Assembly: GCA_043720875.1 (NCBI GenBank)
Contig: JAYSRU010000041.1
Span: 1 to 48,851, forward strand
Direction of reading: 5' to 3'
DNA from: JAYSRU01 sp043720875
GTDB lineage: Bacteria; Bacteroidota; Bacteroidia; Flavobacteriales_D; Crocinitomicaceae
DNA: 48,851 nt
In this document: piece after piece, positions 25,641 through 33,040 of the stretch
Position numbering within the stretch: position 1 is the first letter of the stretch
Layout of the letters: each line of letters opens with the position of its first letter
Notes under the pieces: generated by a model
The model's input: only the letters and a program-made list of their open reading frames with translations
Databases searched by the model: none
What the model was told of the DNA's origin: nothing
Program-made: the position numbers and the translations under genes

Positions 25641-26042
25641 AACTTCTTCAAAAATTGCATCAACATAGTCGCAGGTAATGTATTCATCATCGTTGATGAG
25701 AATAAGTATATTTTTCTGTTTTTTCCAGAGTGACTGTGGTTCTACTTCTTCGTGGGTATTTGTGAGAAGTTTTGAGGTGTTTCGAAATAGTCCGTCGCAC
25801 TGTGTGCAATCTATGAGCTCTGATTGTTCGATTTCACGGGCTATGTAGGAAGTAAATAGTTGCTTATCAAAATAGAGTGTTTTTCTTGAATTTGGAAATA
25901 GCACTTTGATAGGTGTTTCTTTGATTAGTTCTTCATTGAGCACGCTTTTAATTGCTTGCTTAAATGATTTATCAGATATTGATAGTTTACTGCCATCATG
26001 ATAAATGAATTGCAGGGTAAAAATGTCGATAGCATTAGACAT
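25638..26042 (-). CDS. Hypothetical phage accessory protein (134 aa)
   Basis: Start taken at the ATG at 26042 (MSNAIDIFTLQF), which overlaps the end of the preceding gene by 8 bp and so suggests translational coupling; a longer frame reaching 26126 would run far into that gene. The protein is not recognised. It contains a two-cysteine segment (DCTQCDG) and an acidic C-terminus (NDDEYITCDYVDAIFEEV) and has no membrane segment. It forms a two-gene unit with the 95-residue gene upstream. Confidence 0.55.
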   Translation of the reverse strand: MSNAIDIFTLQFIYHDGSKLSISDKSFKQAIKSVLNEELIKETPIKVLFPNSRKTLYFDKQLFTSYIAREIEQSELIDCTQCDGLFRNTSKLLTNTHEEVEPQSLWKKQKNILILINDDEYITCDYVDAIFEEV

Positions 26043-26322
26043 ACGCAACCTCCTCTCCTTGCAGTGCATGAATGGCTTGGTGCAATTGGATTTTTGCATA
26101 GTCGCCTTTGCAGTCTTCAAATACATTGGCTAGGTTGCCAAGTATCTCGATGTACAAAGCCCATTGATCTCGATACTCTTCCTCGTTAAAAAGTGGAAAG
26201 GATGTTTGTAGTATGAAAGCATCTGTAAAGAATGCTTTCATTTCTTGAAATCTACACGGATTTACCGCGTTGATTTGTAATAGCAGGTTTACTGCTAAGT
26301 GGTTTTGATTTTCTTTTGACAT
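26035..26322 (-). CDS. Hypothetical phage accessory protein (95 aa)
   Basis: Start at ATG 26322 (MSKENQNHLAVNLLLQINAVN); a GTG at 26343 would add seven residues. The protein is predicted helical, with QWALYIEILGNLANVFEDCKGDYAKI in the middle (quoted parts: YIEILGNLANVF and GDYAKIQLHQAIH). No family is recognised. A full TTTGG-N20-TATGTTTG promoter lies about 165 bp upstream, and the leader contains a long hairpin. Confidence 0.5.
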   Translation of the reverse strand: MSKENQNHLAVNLLLQINAVNPCRFQEMKAFFTDAFILQTSFPLFNEEEYRDQWALYIEILGNLANVFEDCKGDYAKIQLHQAIHALQGEEVAYV

Positions 26323-26342
26323 AATCGAAAATATTAGATGCA

Positions 26343-26428
26343 CGAAACCCTCATTTTAGCTGTGTCAAAATATCCAAGGGATAGATTTGGGAGTAGTTTC
26401 CATCTCCTGCAGCATGACGAGGGTTCGC
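26343..26428 (-). repeat. Leader inverted repeat (ACCCTC stem)
   Basis: CGAAACCCTC (26343-26352) pairs with GAGGGTTCG (26419-26427) with one bulged base, enclosing about 66 nt. It lies between the TATGTTTG promoter and the 95-residue gene and resembles the ACCCT-stem hairpins before the KilA-N and P22_AR_N-like genes. Confidence 0.45.
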
Positions 26429-26485
26429 TTATTTTTACTTTTAAAAAAGTTTCTTTTTGAAAGCCCTTGAAATATTTTGACAGAA

Positions 26486-26517
26486 CAAACATATAAATAT
26501 AAAAAGTAATTACCAAA
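26486..26517 (-). promoter_or_regulatory. Promoter of the 95-aa/134-aa gene pair
   Basis: Minus strand: TTTG (26517-26514), 20-bp spacer, then TATGTTTG (26493-26486). This is a full Bacteroidota -33/-7 match. The spacer starts with GGTAATTAC, containing the GTAATTAC palindrome also seen in other leaders. Confidence 0.6.
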
Positions 26518-26545
26518 TAAAAAGTGTGTAAATGCACATAAAAAA

Positions 26546-26600
26546 GTAAAGTTTTACTTATAGTAAAACTTTACAGGTATATGTTGCATTTATAGTGGAA
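26546..26600 (-). promoter_or_regulatory. Paired operator-like sites with a long palindrome
   Basis: GTAAAGTTTTACT (26546-26558), spacer TAT, then AGTAAAACTTTAC (26562-26574) is a perfect 13-bp-arm palindrome centred on ACTTATAGT (26556-26564). A second site ATTTATAGT (26588-26596) is exactly 32 bp away. Unlike the other two regions, no TATATTTG box lies 7 bp from the near site; the promoter at 26486-26517 is about 60 bp further on. Confidence 0.55.
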
Positions 26601-26649
26601 GATTTGGTGGGTTTGGGATTCCTACGAAATGACAAAGTGATTGGGAATA

Positions 26650-26684
26650 AATGAGCTTCCACTATTTAGTGGAAGCTCATTTAT
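26650..26684 (-). terminator. Strong terminator after the P22_AR_N-like gene
   Basis: AATGAGCTTCCACT and AGTGGAAGCTCATT pair perfectly over 14 bp with an ATTT loop, just after the stop codon of the 161-residue gene on the minus strand. Flanking A/T runs fit rho-independent termination. Confidence 0.75.
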
Positions 26685-26688
26685 AATT

Positions 26689-27174
26689 TTAAATCGTTGG
26701 GGTAAATTTTAATTTAGTTTGAACAAACTTATTTTCTAGATAATTTTGAATATTACTTTCGCACTTTGAAATTTCGGAAGTAATTAATCCTTTTAATCTT
26801 TTTAACTTATTTAACCTTGCGTAATTTAATTTTGCTTTTTCTTCTCTTTCAATACTGCCAAACATAAAATCAAAGATTAAAGATTGGTATTGAATTAGTT
26901 TTTCTCTTAAACTAACCTGCACAATTGACGGGTTAAGTTGTAAAATCCAAGTAATAAAACCTTGTTTTGAGAGTGTAACTCGCTCTCTTTCGTCCCCAAA
27001 TAGCAACATCGACGTGTTTTTACCCGTAGATGTTTTTAATAATGGAGATGATTTAATTCTACGACATTGATTATCATACTCAATTTGAAAGAAATCACAA
27101 AAAGGTTTGATGAAAATTTGGTTACCAGAATACTTAACCGTACTGTTGAACATTGAAACTGCTGTTGTTTCCAT
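26689..27174 (-). CDS. P22 antirepressor N-terminal-like (P22_AR_N) protein
   Basis: 161 residues. The N-terminal 110 residues fit the phage antirepressor N-terminal domain: FIKPFCDFFQIEYDNQCRRI, ERVTLSKQGFITWILQLNP, VSLREKLIQYQSLIFDFMFG. The C-terminal 50 residues are a basic helix (LNKLKRLKGLITSEISKCES). Such proteins inactivate a lytic repressor or bind DNA directly. It has its own promoter with paired operator-like sites, an ACCCT leader hairpin and a strong terminator, so it is a self-contained regulatory unit within the late region. METT at 27174 is the first ATG in a good context. Confidence 0.75.
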   Translation of the reverse strand: METTAVSMFNSTVKYSGNQIFIKPFCDFFQIEYDNQCRRIKSSPLLKTSTGKNTSMLLFGDERERVTLSKQGFITWILQLNPSIVQVSLREKLIQYQSLIFDFMFGSIEREEKAKLNYARLNKLKRLKGLITSEISKCESNIQNYLENKFVQTKLKFTPTI

Positions 27175-27196
27175 AATTTGTTTTTGTTTAATAAGA

Positions 27197-27244
27197 AAAC
27201 CCTAACTCGTGTTCTCACTCACTTGTTAGGGTTTCTTGTTGATT
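27197..27244 (-). terminator. Leader hairpin upstream of the P22_AR_N-like gene
   Basis: AAACCCTAAC (27197-27206) pairs perfectly with GTTAGGGTTT (27235-27244). On the minus strand it lies between the TATATTTG promoter and the ATG and is followed by TTTTCTTATT, so it may act as an attenuator. Confidence 0.55.
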
Positions 27245-27296
27245 ATAACTAATCAATATCTTTATATAGGTGAGAAAACTACGGCTCAAATATATA

Positions 27297-27355
27297 AAAG
27301 TTTTACTAATAGTTGAAATTTGATACTAAATATTTCACTAAAAGTAGAATTGCGG
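27297..27355 (-). promoter_or_regulatory. Promoter with paired operator-like sites, P22_AR_N-like gene
   Basis: The -7 box is TATATTTG (minus strand 27304-27297). Plus-strand sites ACTAATAGT (27315-27323) and ACTAAAAGT (27347-27355) are exactly 32 bp apart, and TTTACT of the nearer site begins 7 bp from the -7 box, the same geometry as before the KilA-N gene. Confidence 0.6.
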
Positions 27356-27415
27356 TAATTATGATAGATATTTTCCAGTAGTTTGGGTCTTGGTATTTTT
27401 TATTCCAGGACTGCA

Positions 27416-27625
27416 TTACTGGTTAACAGCAATTATAAAAGCAATAGCTATTGATGCAACTGTAAAGTAAAAGAAAAATTGAACATTATTTTTAATGCTT
27501 TTTATACGTTCATTATTTTCTTTTAGAAACATGAGTTTTAAAGTTTCTTTTTCCTCTTGAGTAAGAGCTTCGATTTTATCATAACGTTTGTGCTCTTCTG
27601 TTGTGTTAAAAAATGTTTTTGACAT
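27416..27625 (-). CDS. Small membrane protein (69 aa)
   Basis: A charged helical N-terminus (NTTEEHKRYDKIEALTQEEK) is followed by one C-terminal transmembrane segment (about 50-67, FFYFTVASIAIAFIIAV). It is not recognised. It lies alone between the 51-residue gene with its terminator and the operator region of the P22_AR_N-like gene. Single-span small proteins of this kind in prophages can be superinfection-exclusion or lysis accessories, but nothing here decides. Confidence 0.55.
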   Translation of the reverse strand: MSKTFFNTTEEHKRYDKIEALTQEEKETLKLMFLKENNERIKSIKNNVQFFFYFTVASIAIAFIIAVNQ

Positions 27626-27656
27626 GATTTTTTTTTTAGTTAGTATGTAAAAATAG

Positions 27657-27678
27657 AAAAAACCAGTTAGACTGGCTT
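27657..27678 (-). terminator. Terminator overlapping the stop codon of the 51-aa gene
   Basis: AACCAGT (27661-27667) pairs with ACTGGCT(T) (27671-27678; one G-U) around TAG. On the minus strand it is followed by TTTTTTC, so transcription from the connector-gene unit probably ends here. Confidence 0.6.
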
Positions 27679-27822
27679 CTTTTTTGTAAGTTTTTTGAAT
27701 TGTGCGATTGCATCTTTATACTCATGCTGGTGTTCTAGGTCATCCATAAGGTTTGTTTCTTTTAGTACTTTGAACCAGAACTTGAATGTTTTGAGGGCTT
27801 TTTTTGCTGTTTTAACTGGCAT
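27667..27822 (-). CDS. Short phage protein (51 aa), lysine-rich
   Basis: A short reading frame on the minus strand from ATG at 27822 to TAA at 27667, giving MPVKTAKKALKTFKFWFKVL followed by an acidic/histidine segment (MDDLEHQHEYKD) and a lysine-rich end (KKLTKKKPV). It follows the 122-residue gene by 57 bp and ends exactly in a terminator hairpin, which supports it as the real last gene of that unit. The amphipathic helical pattern is clear; the function is unknown. Confidence 0.55.
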   Translation of the reverse strand: MPVKTAKKALKTFKFWFKVLKETNLMDDLEHQHEYKDAIAQFKKLTKKKPV

Positions 27823-27879
27823 GATTTTATATTTTTAATAGTTAAACCACAAAACAAAGGAAATATTTACATTGTGATG

Positions 27880-28248
27880 TTAAATATTTCGTAATTGGTC
27901 TTTTATTTCTTCGGTGAAGCCATAGGCGAGTTCCTTTGTGAGTTGGGAATATTGTCCCATGACTATGCGGTTGTGTATTGCATAAGATTTCTTAGGTGAC
28001 TTGGAACCGTCCTTTTTTGCCCTGTTGCGCATGTCGATAAATCGGTGTACTTTGAGGTGTTCGTATTGCATTTCGTTATCGGAAACGGAAAATGAACGGT
28101 CGTTCCAAAATGCTGAACTGAACGAGGACATTTTTTTGTTTTGTGCATCGCGAATATCATTGGCAGTTTCCTGCAGCTTCATCCGGATGAATTTGCGCTC
28201 GAGGATTGTGTTGTCGCTAGATTTACGGTTTTGCAATAAATTAGCCAT
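27880..28248 (-). CDS. Hypothetical phage protein (122 aa) in connector/tail-completion unit
   Basis: A basic, helical protein (RKFIRMKLQETANDIRD, HRFIDMRNRAKKDGSKSPKK) whose start overlaps the end of the 63-residue gene by 8 bp. The KKSYAIHNRIVMGQYSQLTKELAYGFTEEI end (parts: AIHNRIVMGQYSQL, YGFTEEIKDQL) is well formed. It lies in the same operon as the tail-completion genes, so a head-tail joining or tail assembly role is plausible. No family is recognised. Confidence 0.6.
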   Translation of the reverse strand: MANLLQNRKSSDNTILERKFIRMKLQETANDIRDAQNKKMSSFSSAFWNDRSFSVSDNEMQYEHLKVHRFIDMRNRAKKDGSKSPKKSYAIHNRIVMGQYSQLTKELAYGFTEEIKDQLRNI

Positions 28249-28432
28249 TGGTTTGTACGGTTATAAGGTTGAGTTGGTATAGAATGCTAAGCATTTCGCT
28301 TAGCTTTGGAATTGTTCGACCTGTGCGCCAGTTGTAAAAGGCATCTTTGGAATAATCGTTTACTTTATTGTGCAAACCTCTTGACTTGGTAATAGTTTCG
28401 GTAAACAATTCTTGAATTTCTTGTGGTGTCAT
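28241..28432 (-). CDS. Small HTH-like protein (63 aa)
   Basis: Start at ATG 28432 (MTPQEIQELFTETITK); a longer frame would begin within the preceding gene. YSKDAFYNWRTGRTIPKLSEMLSIL has the look of the second half of an XRE-type helix-turn-helix (parts: DAFYNWRTGRTIPKL, EMLSILYQL), including the WRxGRxIPxLxxML spacing. The full protein is only 63 residues. It is embedded in the structural operon. It may be a small regulator or a structural protein with a similar helical pattern. Confidence 0.5.
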   Translation of the reverse strand: MTPQEIQELFTETITKSRGLHNKVNDYSKDAFYNWRTGRTIPKLSEMLSILYQLNLITVQTNG

Positions 28433-28460
28433 GGTGTTAATTTTTCGTAAATATACGAAG

Positions 28461-28922
28461 TTATAATTTTGTAAGCAAATCCATTTCGATAATCCATCCG
28501 TGGCATTGTGCTTTTTCCCAAACAACACTTAGCGTAATGGAATTTTCGACTACTTCATTCATAATGCCACAAAAATCGCCGTTGTCTCCCGATTTTTTTT
28601 CGAGGAGAAAATAAACTAATGCTTGTGCGGTTTCTTGGTTTTGGGCTAACAAGGTGTTACGCTCGGCTTTAGTTATGCTCCGTGATGATGCTTTGGTTAG
28701 CACCATAAACATCAATTTGTTATTCCATTTAAGGGAATTCTCGTTGCCATCAATAGTATAATCTGGGATTACAGCTATTAGGTATTGGTTATCGGTTTCT
28801 TTTCTGTCTTTTAGAATTGAAACTAGTTCGCTATCATCGGCAACTATATCTGTAAAGTTTATAGCTGGTATGGCAGTTTTTGCTTGGTCGATAAAATTAC
28901 TTATTTGTGTTAGATTGAGCAT
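28461..28922 (-). CDS. Putative tail-completion/terminator-type phage protein
   Basis: 153 residues with an alpha-beta pattern: an N-terminal helix (LTQISNFIDQAKTAIPAINF) and central strands (QYLIAVIPDYTID, KLMFMVLTKASS). It ends with strands containing WEKAQCHGWIIEMDL. It overlaps the upstream 307-residue gene by 26 bp. Gene order after portal and connector genes is where head-closure and tail-terminator proteins lie, and size and pattern fit, but no motif proves it. Confidence 0.5.
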   Translation of the reverse strand: MLNLTQISNFIDQAKTAIPAINFTDIVADDSELVSILKDRKETDNQYLIAVIPDYTIDGNENSLKWNNKLMFMVLTKASSRSITKAERNTLLAQNQETAQALVYFLLEKKSGDNGDFCGIMNEVVENSITLSVVWEKAQCHGWIIEMDLLTKL

Positions 28923-29820
28923 TTTCTTCTTGTTTTTTTTGTTTTAAATAAGTTAAACGACTGTCGTACATTCGGACGAGAACTATCCAGAGGTTTGTAT
29001 TTGCGAGTTCTTTTGGTGAGCCAAAAACGCCACTTTCTGCCATGGCAAACATTAGACTGTCCATTCCTACGTCGTCTTTGCCAACGTCAATATTTACATC
29101 TGAGCTATCTGGTGTGAAGAGTATGGATAAGTCAAGGTTTCTTCCTGCCCATGGTAGTGTGGCTGTAGATATTATTTTTTGGAACGAGGCAAAAAGTAGG
29201 TAAACTCCATATAAAAATCCGTAGGGTGCAAACTTTAATTCCTTAGCCCTAGTTTCAACATGGTTAGAATTATAACTTATGCGTATATCTCCATCATAAT
29301 CGTTCAAATGTTTGCGGATAAAATGAAATGACTTAGCTGGCCGGTAAAGAATTGCGGTTATCTTGTGCAAAAGGTTTACATCGCCAGTAGCGTTAAATTG
29401 AAGGAACAAGCGCAAGGCATCGTTATACTCGCCAAAAGTGATATTTGCGAATTGGTCTGTTGGTCCGTAATAGGTTTTTAAAAGCGGACGGAATGACGGA
29501 ATAGGATTGTGAAGATAGTTTTGCTTAATGACGCGCTGCTTGTCCTGGTTTTCTTCGAAAAAATCGTCGATAAGCAATGAACCTTGATGTACGTTGGCAA
29601 ACTTTTGTTGTTGCTCTTCGGGAGAAAGGTTTTCATTGACTGGTTTCATTTTCATTAGTTTGTAAAAAGCATGAACGCGAAACTCTTCCATAGTTATTTT
29701 GCCACACATCATTATGAATATTAAATCACAGATGTCGATATATTCTTGCGAATTACACTCGGCTAGTTCTGCCGGAATTATGCGCTTGATATTGGCTTCT
29801 GGAATAAATATGGTGTGCAT
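28897..29820 (-). CDS. Phage morphogenesis protein, family not recognised (307 aa)
   Basis: Helical throughout, with no membrane segment. Clear stretches include DLIFIMMCGKITMEEFRVHAF (parts: IFIMMCGKITMEEF), PFxxLLKTYYGPTDQFANITFGEY-like sequence (LLKTYYGPTDQFANITFGEY) and a late MFAMAESGVFGSPKELANT. The ATG shares a base with the preceding stop (TAATG at 29820), so translation is coupled. It lies between connector and tail-completion genes. A role in head-tail or tail assembly is inferred from position only. Confidence 0.55.
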   Translation of the reverse strand: MHTIFIPEANIKRIIPAELAECNSQEYIDICDLIFIMMCGKITMEEFRVHAFYKLMKMKPVNENLSPEEQQQKFANVHQGSLLIDDFFEENQDKQRVIKQNYLHNPIPSFRPLLKTYYGPTDQFANITFGEYNDALRLFLQFNATGDVNLLHKITAILYRPAKSFHFIRKHLNDYDGDIRISYNSNHVETRAKELKFAPYGFLYGVYLLFASFQKIISTATLPWAGRNLDLSILFTPDSSDVNIDVGKDDVGMDSLMFAMAESGVFGSPKELANTNLWIVLVRMYDSRLTYLKQKKQEENAQSNTNK

Positions 29821-30116
29821 TATACAAAGTGTAAGTTATCGTTGATCTTAATGTGCAGTTTTTGCATTTGTGTACCAAATTGACATTGAATTTTGGCTTT
29901 GATTTCCATTCTTTGTGGATAAGAAAGCGGAATGTATTTTGAACGACCACGTGGCCACAGTTTAAGAATTTCCTTTTTTATTTGGCGCATTAAGAATATT
30001 TGGTGAGCTTCTTTATTTATGATAGCATCTTCTAAGGATTTCTCGAAGCTTTTAAATTTGTTGCGCTTAAAAACCTGCGCTATGAAATAATAAAGTTGCA
30101 AAAAGATTTCTTTCAT
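29820..30116 (-). CDS. Small basic phage protein (98 aa)
   Basis: 98 residues, rich in Lys, Arg and aromatic residues (AQVFKRNKFKSFEKSLED, KEILKLWPRGRSKYIPLSY). It starts 22 bp after the connector gene and its stop overlaps the next start. No family is recognised. The order portal-connector-small-protein suggests a head-tail joining component. Confidence 0.5.
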   Translation of the reverse strand: MKEIFLQLYYFIAQVFKRNKFKSFEKSLEDAIINKEAHQIFLMRQIKKEILKLWPRGRSKYIPLSYPQRMEIKAKIQCQFGTQMQKLHIKINDNLHFV

Positions 30117-30138
30117 GATTAGTATAGTTTTTTTTGGT

Positions 30139-31131
30139 TTATGCTGTAAATCCGCCAGTGATATCTGGGATATTTGGCAGTGTAGGTAGTGTGGTTAAAT
30201 CTTCAGGTACTGCTTTCAGTAATTCTTCTATTTTTAGACAGGTTTTTTCAAACGTGCTACGATAAGCTTGAATGGCGGCTTGTGGTTCCATCTTGAGTGA
30301 TGGTGCTGAAGCTTTGATAGTGTTACTATCTGAAGTGTATTTTTGAACGACACTATCGGGCAATAACGATATGGAAAAACGCTCAATTCCCCACGCATAA
30401 GCATAGTTCGCTAATGCTCTACGAATAAGATCAAGGAGTTGAATATCTTTGGCATCTTCGATAGCGGTTGGAGTTTGAAGTTTGGTTTTTAGTTCATCAA
30501 ACTTTGCTTTACCAATACGAGGTAGTATTTCATCGGTTTCACATTCTGCCATACCTGGGCAAAGTTTAAAGAATAAATAAGGCGATTCGATTACGCAATA
30601 TTTATCGAATTGTTTTGTGGTACGGAGAAATAAGGCTTGTGTTGCTTTGTACTCTGGTGATGATGTCCAAATGGTGTAGATGGTTTCGGAGGTTTCGTCT
30701 TCGACCTCGGAATTATCTAATAATTTTATTAAATCATCTAATGCGCGATAGTATCTTTTTTCTTGGGCTTGATTGTCGGCATTGATCATCCACTCGAATG
30801 CCATTTTTTCGTGCTCTTCGTTTCGCATTTTGCGACCGTCATTGGTATGTGCTAAATCATTGCTTGGTGCGTAAAGATTGTAGGCGCGGGAAAATATTGG
30901 GTATTGCGTCGCGCGGACTAGGTTTTGGTCAAAATCGTCTTCATCAACAGTATGTATTGGATATTTATATGCAATGTATTCATATACTGATTGGCCGATA
31001 AGATCAACTACTTCATTGGTGGCAGTTACAATATCTGGACGAATGTTTTCAAATTTAATATCAGCATCAAGAAATCCTAAATGCTCTTTTAATTCTTCTG
31101 ACGCAGTTTGTTTTTGGATTAAAAGTTTCAT
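30139..31131 (-). CDS. Putative head-tail connector protein (DUF6712-like)
   Basis: 330 residues, mostly helical. It directly follows the portal gene with a TAATG overlap at 31131. Features include the N-terminal KLLIQKQTASEELKEHLGF, paired helical domains with LDDLIKLLDN, and LLDLIRRALANYAYAWGIER (20 residues) near 240-260. I recall this pattern from Bacteroidota phage proteins annotated DUF6712. Position after the portal fits a head-tail connector. The family name is from memory, the function from gene order. Confidence 0.6.
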   Translation of the reverse strand: MKLLIQKQTASEELKEHLGFLDADIKFENIRPDIVTATNEVVDLIGQSVYEYIAYKYPIHTVDEDDFDQNLVRATQYPIFSRAYNLYAPSNDLAHTNDGRKMRNEEHEKMAFEWMINADNQAQEKRYYRALDDLIKLLDNSEVEDETSETIYTIWTSSPEYKATQALFLRTTKQFDKYCVIESPYLFFKLCPGMAECETDEILPRIGKAKFDELKTKLQTPTAIEDAKDIQLLDLIRRALANYAYAWGIERFSISLLPDSVVQKYTSDSNTIKASAPSLKMEPQAAIQAYRSTFEKTCLKIEELLKAVPEDLTTLPTLPNIPDITGGFTA

Positions 31132-32516
31132 TATTTTTCTTTTTGTTTAAATGGTGAATTATTAATGGAACGGTCAGCAGGCGTAACGTCCTGTTGTTTT
31201 TCGGGAACATTGTGGTAGAAACCTATTTTAAGATCTTTATCGGGGAAATTTGCTTTCAAAGCATAGTTTATTGGTTTACATATAATCATTTCTTGAATGT
31301 CGATACCTGTGTTTAGGTAACTGATCAGAGCGTAAACTTGCTCAGAACCGCTGTCAACTTTTCCTGTTTCGGACATATTGCCTAATGCGCTATGAAGTGA
31401 TATACCAGAAGCGACTGCACGGTCAGCTCGTTGTGAAATTTTAATTTGTGCTTCGACAAAGTCTTTAATGTTTTGATCTATAACTTTTATTTCCCAACCA
31501 TGTTCTAATAAGTTAGTTCCGTCAACCTCTAGCATCTTAACGGTGTGTAAGTATTTGCCAGTGTTATCTTCTCCAGATAGTACTTTTGAAATCTTTTTAA
31601 GGAATTCAGTTTGGTATTCTAATAACATAGAAGCTTTATATTCTATTTGTTTTGTAACACAATTTTGTTTTATCTCATCCTCTTTCATATTCCAAAACTT
31701 CTGCGGTGAAATGATGTGGTACTTCAAGTTAATAGAATTTTTTGATAAAGCTTTAAAAATTAACGGCACTGCTGTTGACCGGTTAAGCCATTCAAGCGAA
31801 CCGTATATTTCTGGTACTGTATAATAATCTGTACAAAATGTGTACTTAGATGAGTAAAATACTGCATTAGGTTTCTGAAATGGATTGCGGAAATCAAATA
31901 ATGAATAGATTTTTGCATCTTCGATATGAGATGCATGATTAAGTTTCCAATCAGTAACTATAACGTGAGTGGCTTTCTTTTCCTTGTTAGCTCTTAATAC
32001 TGCTAGTCTTGCCTTATCTGGCGACAATACCTTTAACTGGTTGATTGTTGGTTTGCCTATTCTAAATCCTTTATTAAGCTCAAACTTAGTAAAGACACCT
32101 TGAAGATGTTGATAATCTGTCGCGGATTGCAGCAGGTATTGTTCGTAATCCCATTTGTCTAACCACTTCTGAATCTCTTTATCTTCAAGCCATTCTCTGA
32201 TAGGTATATTGCCCTCATAAGATTCTTTGTATAGCTTAGGACCAGAACCCCAAAGTAGTTCAGTCTTTCTATTAAGTAATCCTGGTGCGATGTAGTTATT
32301 CTGTACTACATCTTTAATATAAGAAGGTAAGTCATTATTAGTACCATAAGGAAAAACTATAAAGTCACCATAATAATTTTCATGATTATCCCAATTCAAA
32401 GATTGAGAACTACCTCTAAAGCTTTCAAACTCTCTAGGATTTTCACTAACTTGATAAGTAAAAGCTACTTCTGGTGTCTGTACTATGGCATCACCTCCAA
32501 TGAATTCTATATTCAT
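31131..32516 (-). CDS. Phage portal protein
   Basis: 461 residues. It has the portal layout: an N-terminal strand region, then NNYIAPGLLNRKTELLWGSG (a common start of the wing/clip region in Bacteroidota phage portals), a central mixed domain (ITDWKLNHASHIEDAKIYSL-type strands; VTDWKLNHASHIEDAKIYSL), and a helical C-terminal part with GKVDSGSEQVYALISYLNTG. Portals form the 12-mer channel for DNA at one capsid vertex. The order with the connector gene next supports the call. The portal gene is about 7 kb from the large terminase gene because an accessory block lies between. Confidence 0.78.
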   Translation of the reverse strand: MNIEFIGGDAIVQTPEVAFTYQVSENPREFESFRGSSQSLNWDNHENYYGDFIVFPYGTNNDLPSYIKDVVQNNYIAPGLLNRKTELLWGSGPKLYKESYEGNIPIREWLEDKEIQKWLDKWDYEQYLLQSATDYQHLQGVFTKFELNKGFRIGKPTINQLKVLSPDKARLAVLRANKEKKATHVIVTDWKLNHASHIEDAKIYSLFDFRNPFQKPNAVFYSSKYTFCTDYYTVPEIYGSLEWLNRSTAVPLIFKALSKNSINLKYHIISPQKFWNMKEDEIKQNCVTKQIEYKASMLLEYQTEFLKKISKVLSGEDNTGKYLHTVKMLEVDGTNLLEHGWEIKVIDQNIKDFVEAQIKISQRADRAVASGISLHSALGNMSETGKVDSGSEQVYALISYLNTGIDIQEMIICKPINYALKANFPDKDLKIGFYHNVPEKQQDVTPADRSINNSPFKQKEK

Positions 32517-32518
32517 AA

Positions 32519-32797
32519 CTATTGTTTTATTGTGTGATCGTTAAACTTTAGTAGTAAGCACAAATAGAATTGTCTAGGAACATCCTTATTGTCTAGGTCA
32601 ACGTACGATATTAACTGATGTGACAGGTCGCTCTGGTCTTCTCTCATGCTCTTTCTTAGCACTGCTTTCTTAACTTCTTTAAAACCATTAGATACGCCTT
32701 TGGTTGTGTTAAGAGATTGATAAGTAATAGAGAAACTAACACCTATATGTGTTAGCTCTTTCATTCTTTTAATAGCTTGATGTGCTGTTATATCCAT
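32519..32797 (-). CDS. Small phage protein before the portal gene (92 aa)
   Basis: 92 residues (MDITAHQAIKRMKELTHIGV ...), ending 2 bp before the portal gene start. The pattern is one helix followed by beta strands (VSFSITYQSLNT; RQFYLCLLLKFNDH). It is the first gene after the copy B late-unit element. The function is unknown; it is likely a structural or head assembly protein because it is tightly coupled to the portal gene. Confidence 0.55.
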   Translation of the reverse strand: MDITAHQAIKRMKELTHIGVSFSITYQSLNTTKGVSNGFKEVKKAVLRKSMREDQSDLSHQLISYVDLDNKDVPRQFYLCLLLKFNDHTIKQ

Positions 32798-32824
32798 TAG
32801 TAATTACCAATTTGATACAAGTTT

Positions 32825-32848
32825 ACAAAAAACAATACTCTTGTATTG
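32825..32848 (-). terminator. Terminator-like hairpin overlapping late-unit element copy B
   Basis: CAATAC (32833-32838) pairs with GTATTG (32843-32848) around TCTT. On the minus strand six T residues follow. It overlaps the end of the TTGTGACATG element and lies only about 30 bp before the 92-residue gene, so it could attenuate that unit. Confidence 0.5.
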
Positions 32849-32862
32849 TGACATGAGACATA
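32846..32862 (-). promoter_or_regulatory. Late-unit element, copy B
   Basis: Plus strand TTGTGACATGAGACATA. The first 13 bases match copy A and all 17 match copy C. It lies 49 bp before the first gene of the portal unit. Confidence 0.5.
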
Positions 32863-32893
32863 CACAACTACTCAGCTATACTACATGGTGTAG

Positions 32894-33040
32894 TTGTACA
32901 AGGTGGGTAAGTATAGTGGTGGAGCAGTGGCTCCGACTTGGTGGGCGCGTGGCGTCATATCTCTCAATTCAGACCTTTATGGTAATGACCAATACGATTC
33001 TCAGCGGGTCGGTATTTCAATCAAAAAAAACATTAAATAA
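32894..33040 (+). pseudogene. 3' remnant of a lost plus-strand gene
   Basis: An open stretch of about 48 codons with protein-like composition (GGAVAPTWWARGVISLNSDL then YGNDQYDSQRVGISIKKNIK) ends in TAA at 33038-33040, and a terminator hairpin starts at that stop. There is no plausible ATG; an in-frame TAG at 32891 precedes it. Roughly half of its bases are G or C, well above the flanks. The simplest reading is the C-terminal end, with its native terminator, of a gene whose 5' part was lost at a recombination joint near 32865-32890. A tiny TTG-started peptide is the alternative. The parent family is not recognised. Confidence 0.4.

Noticed and set aside
28461..29820. Programmed frameshift of a tail assembly chaperone before the tape measure
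   Set aside because: The genes there overlap by 26 bp, but no slippery sequence was recognised and about 3.7 kb of other genes lie before the tape measure.
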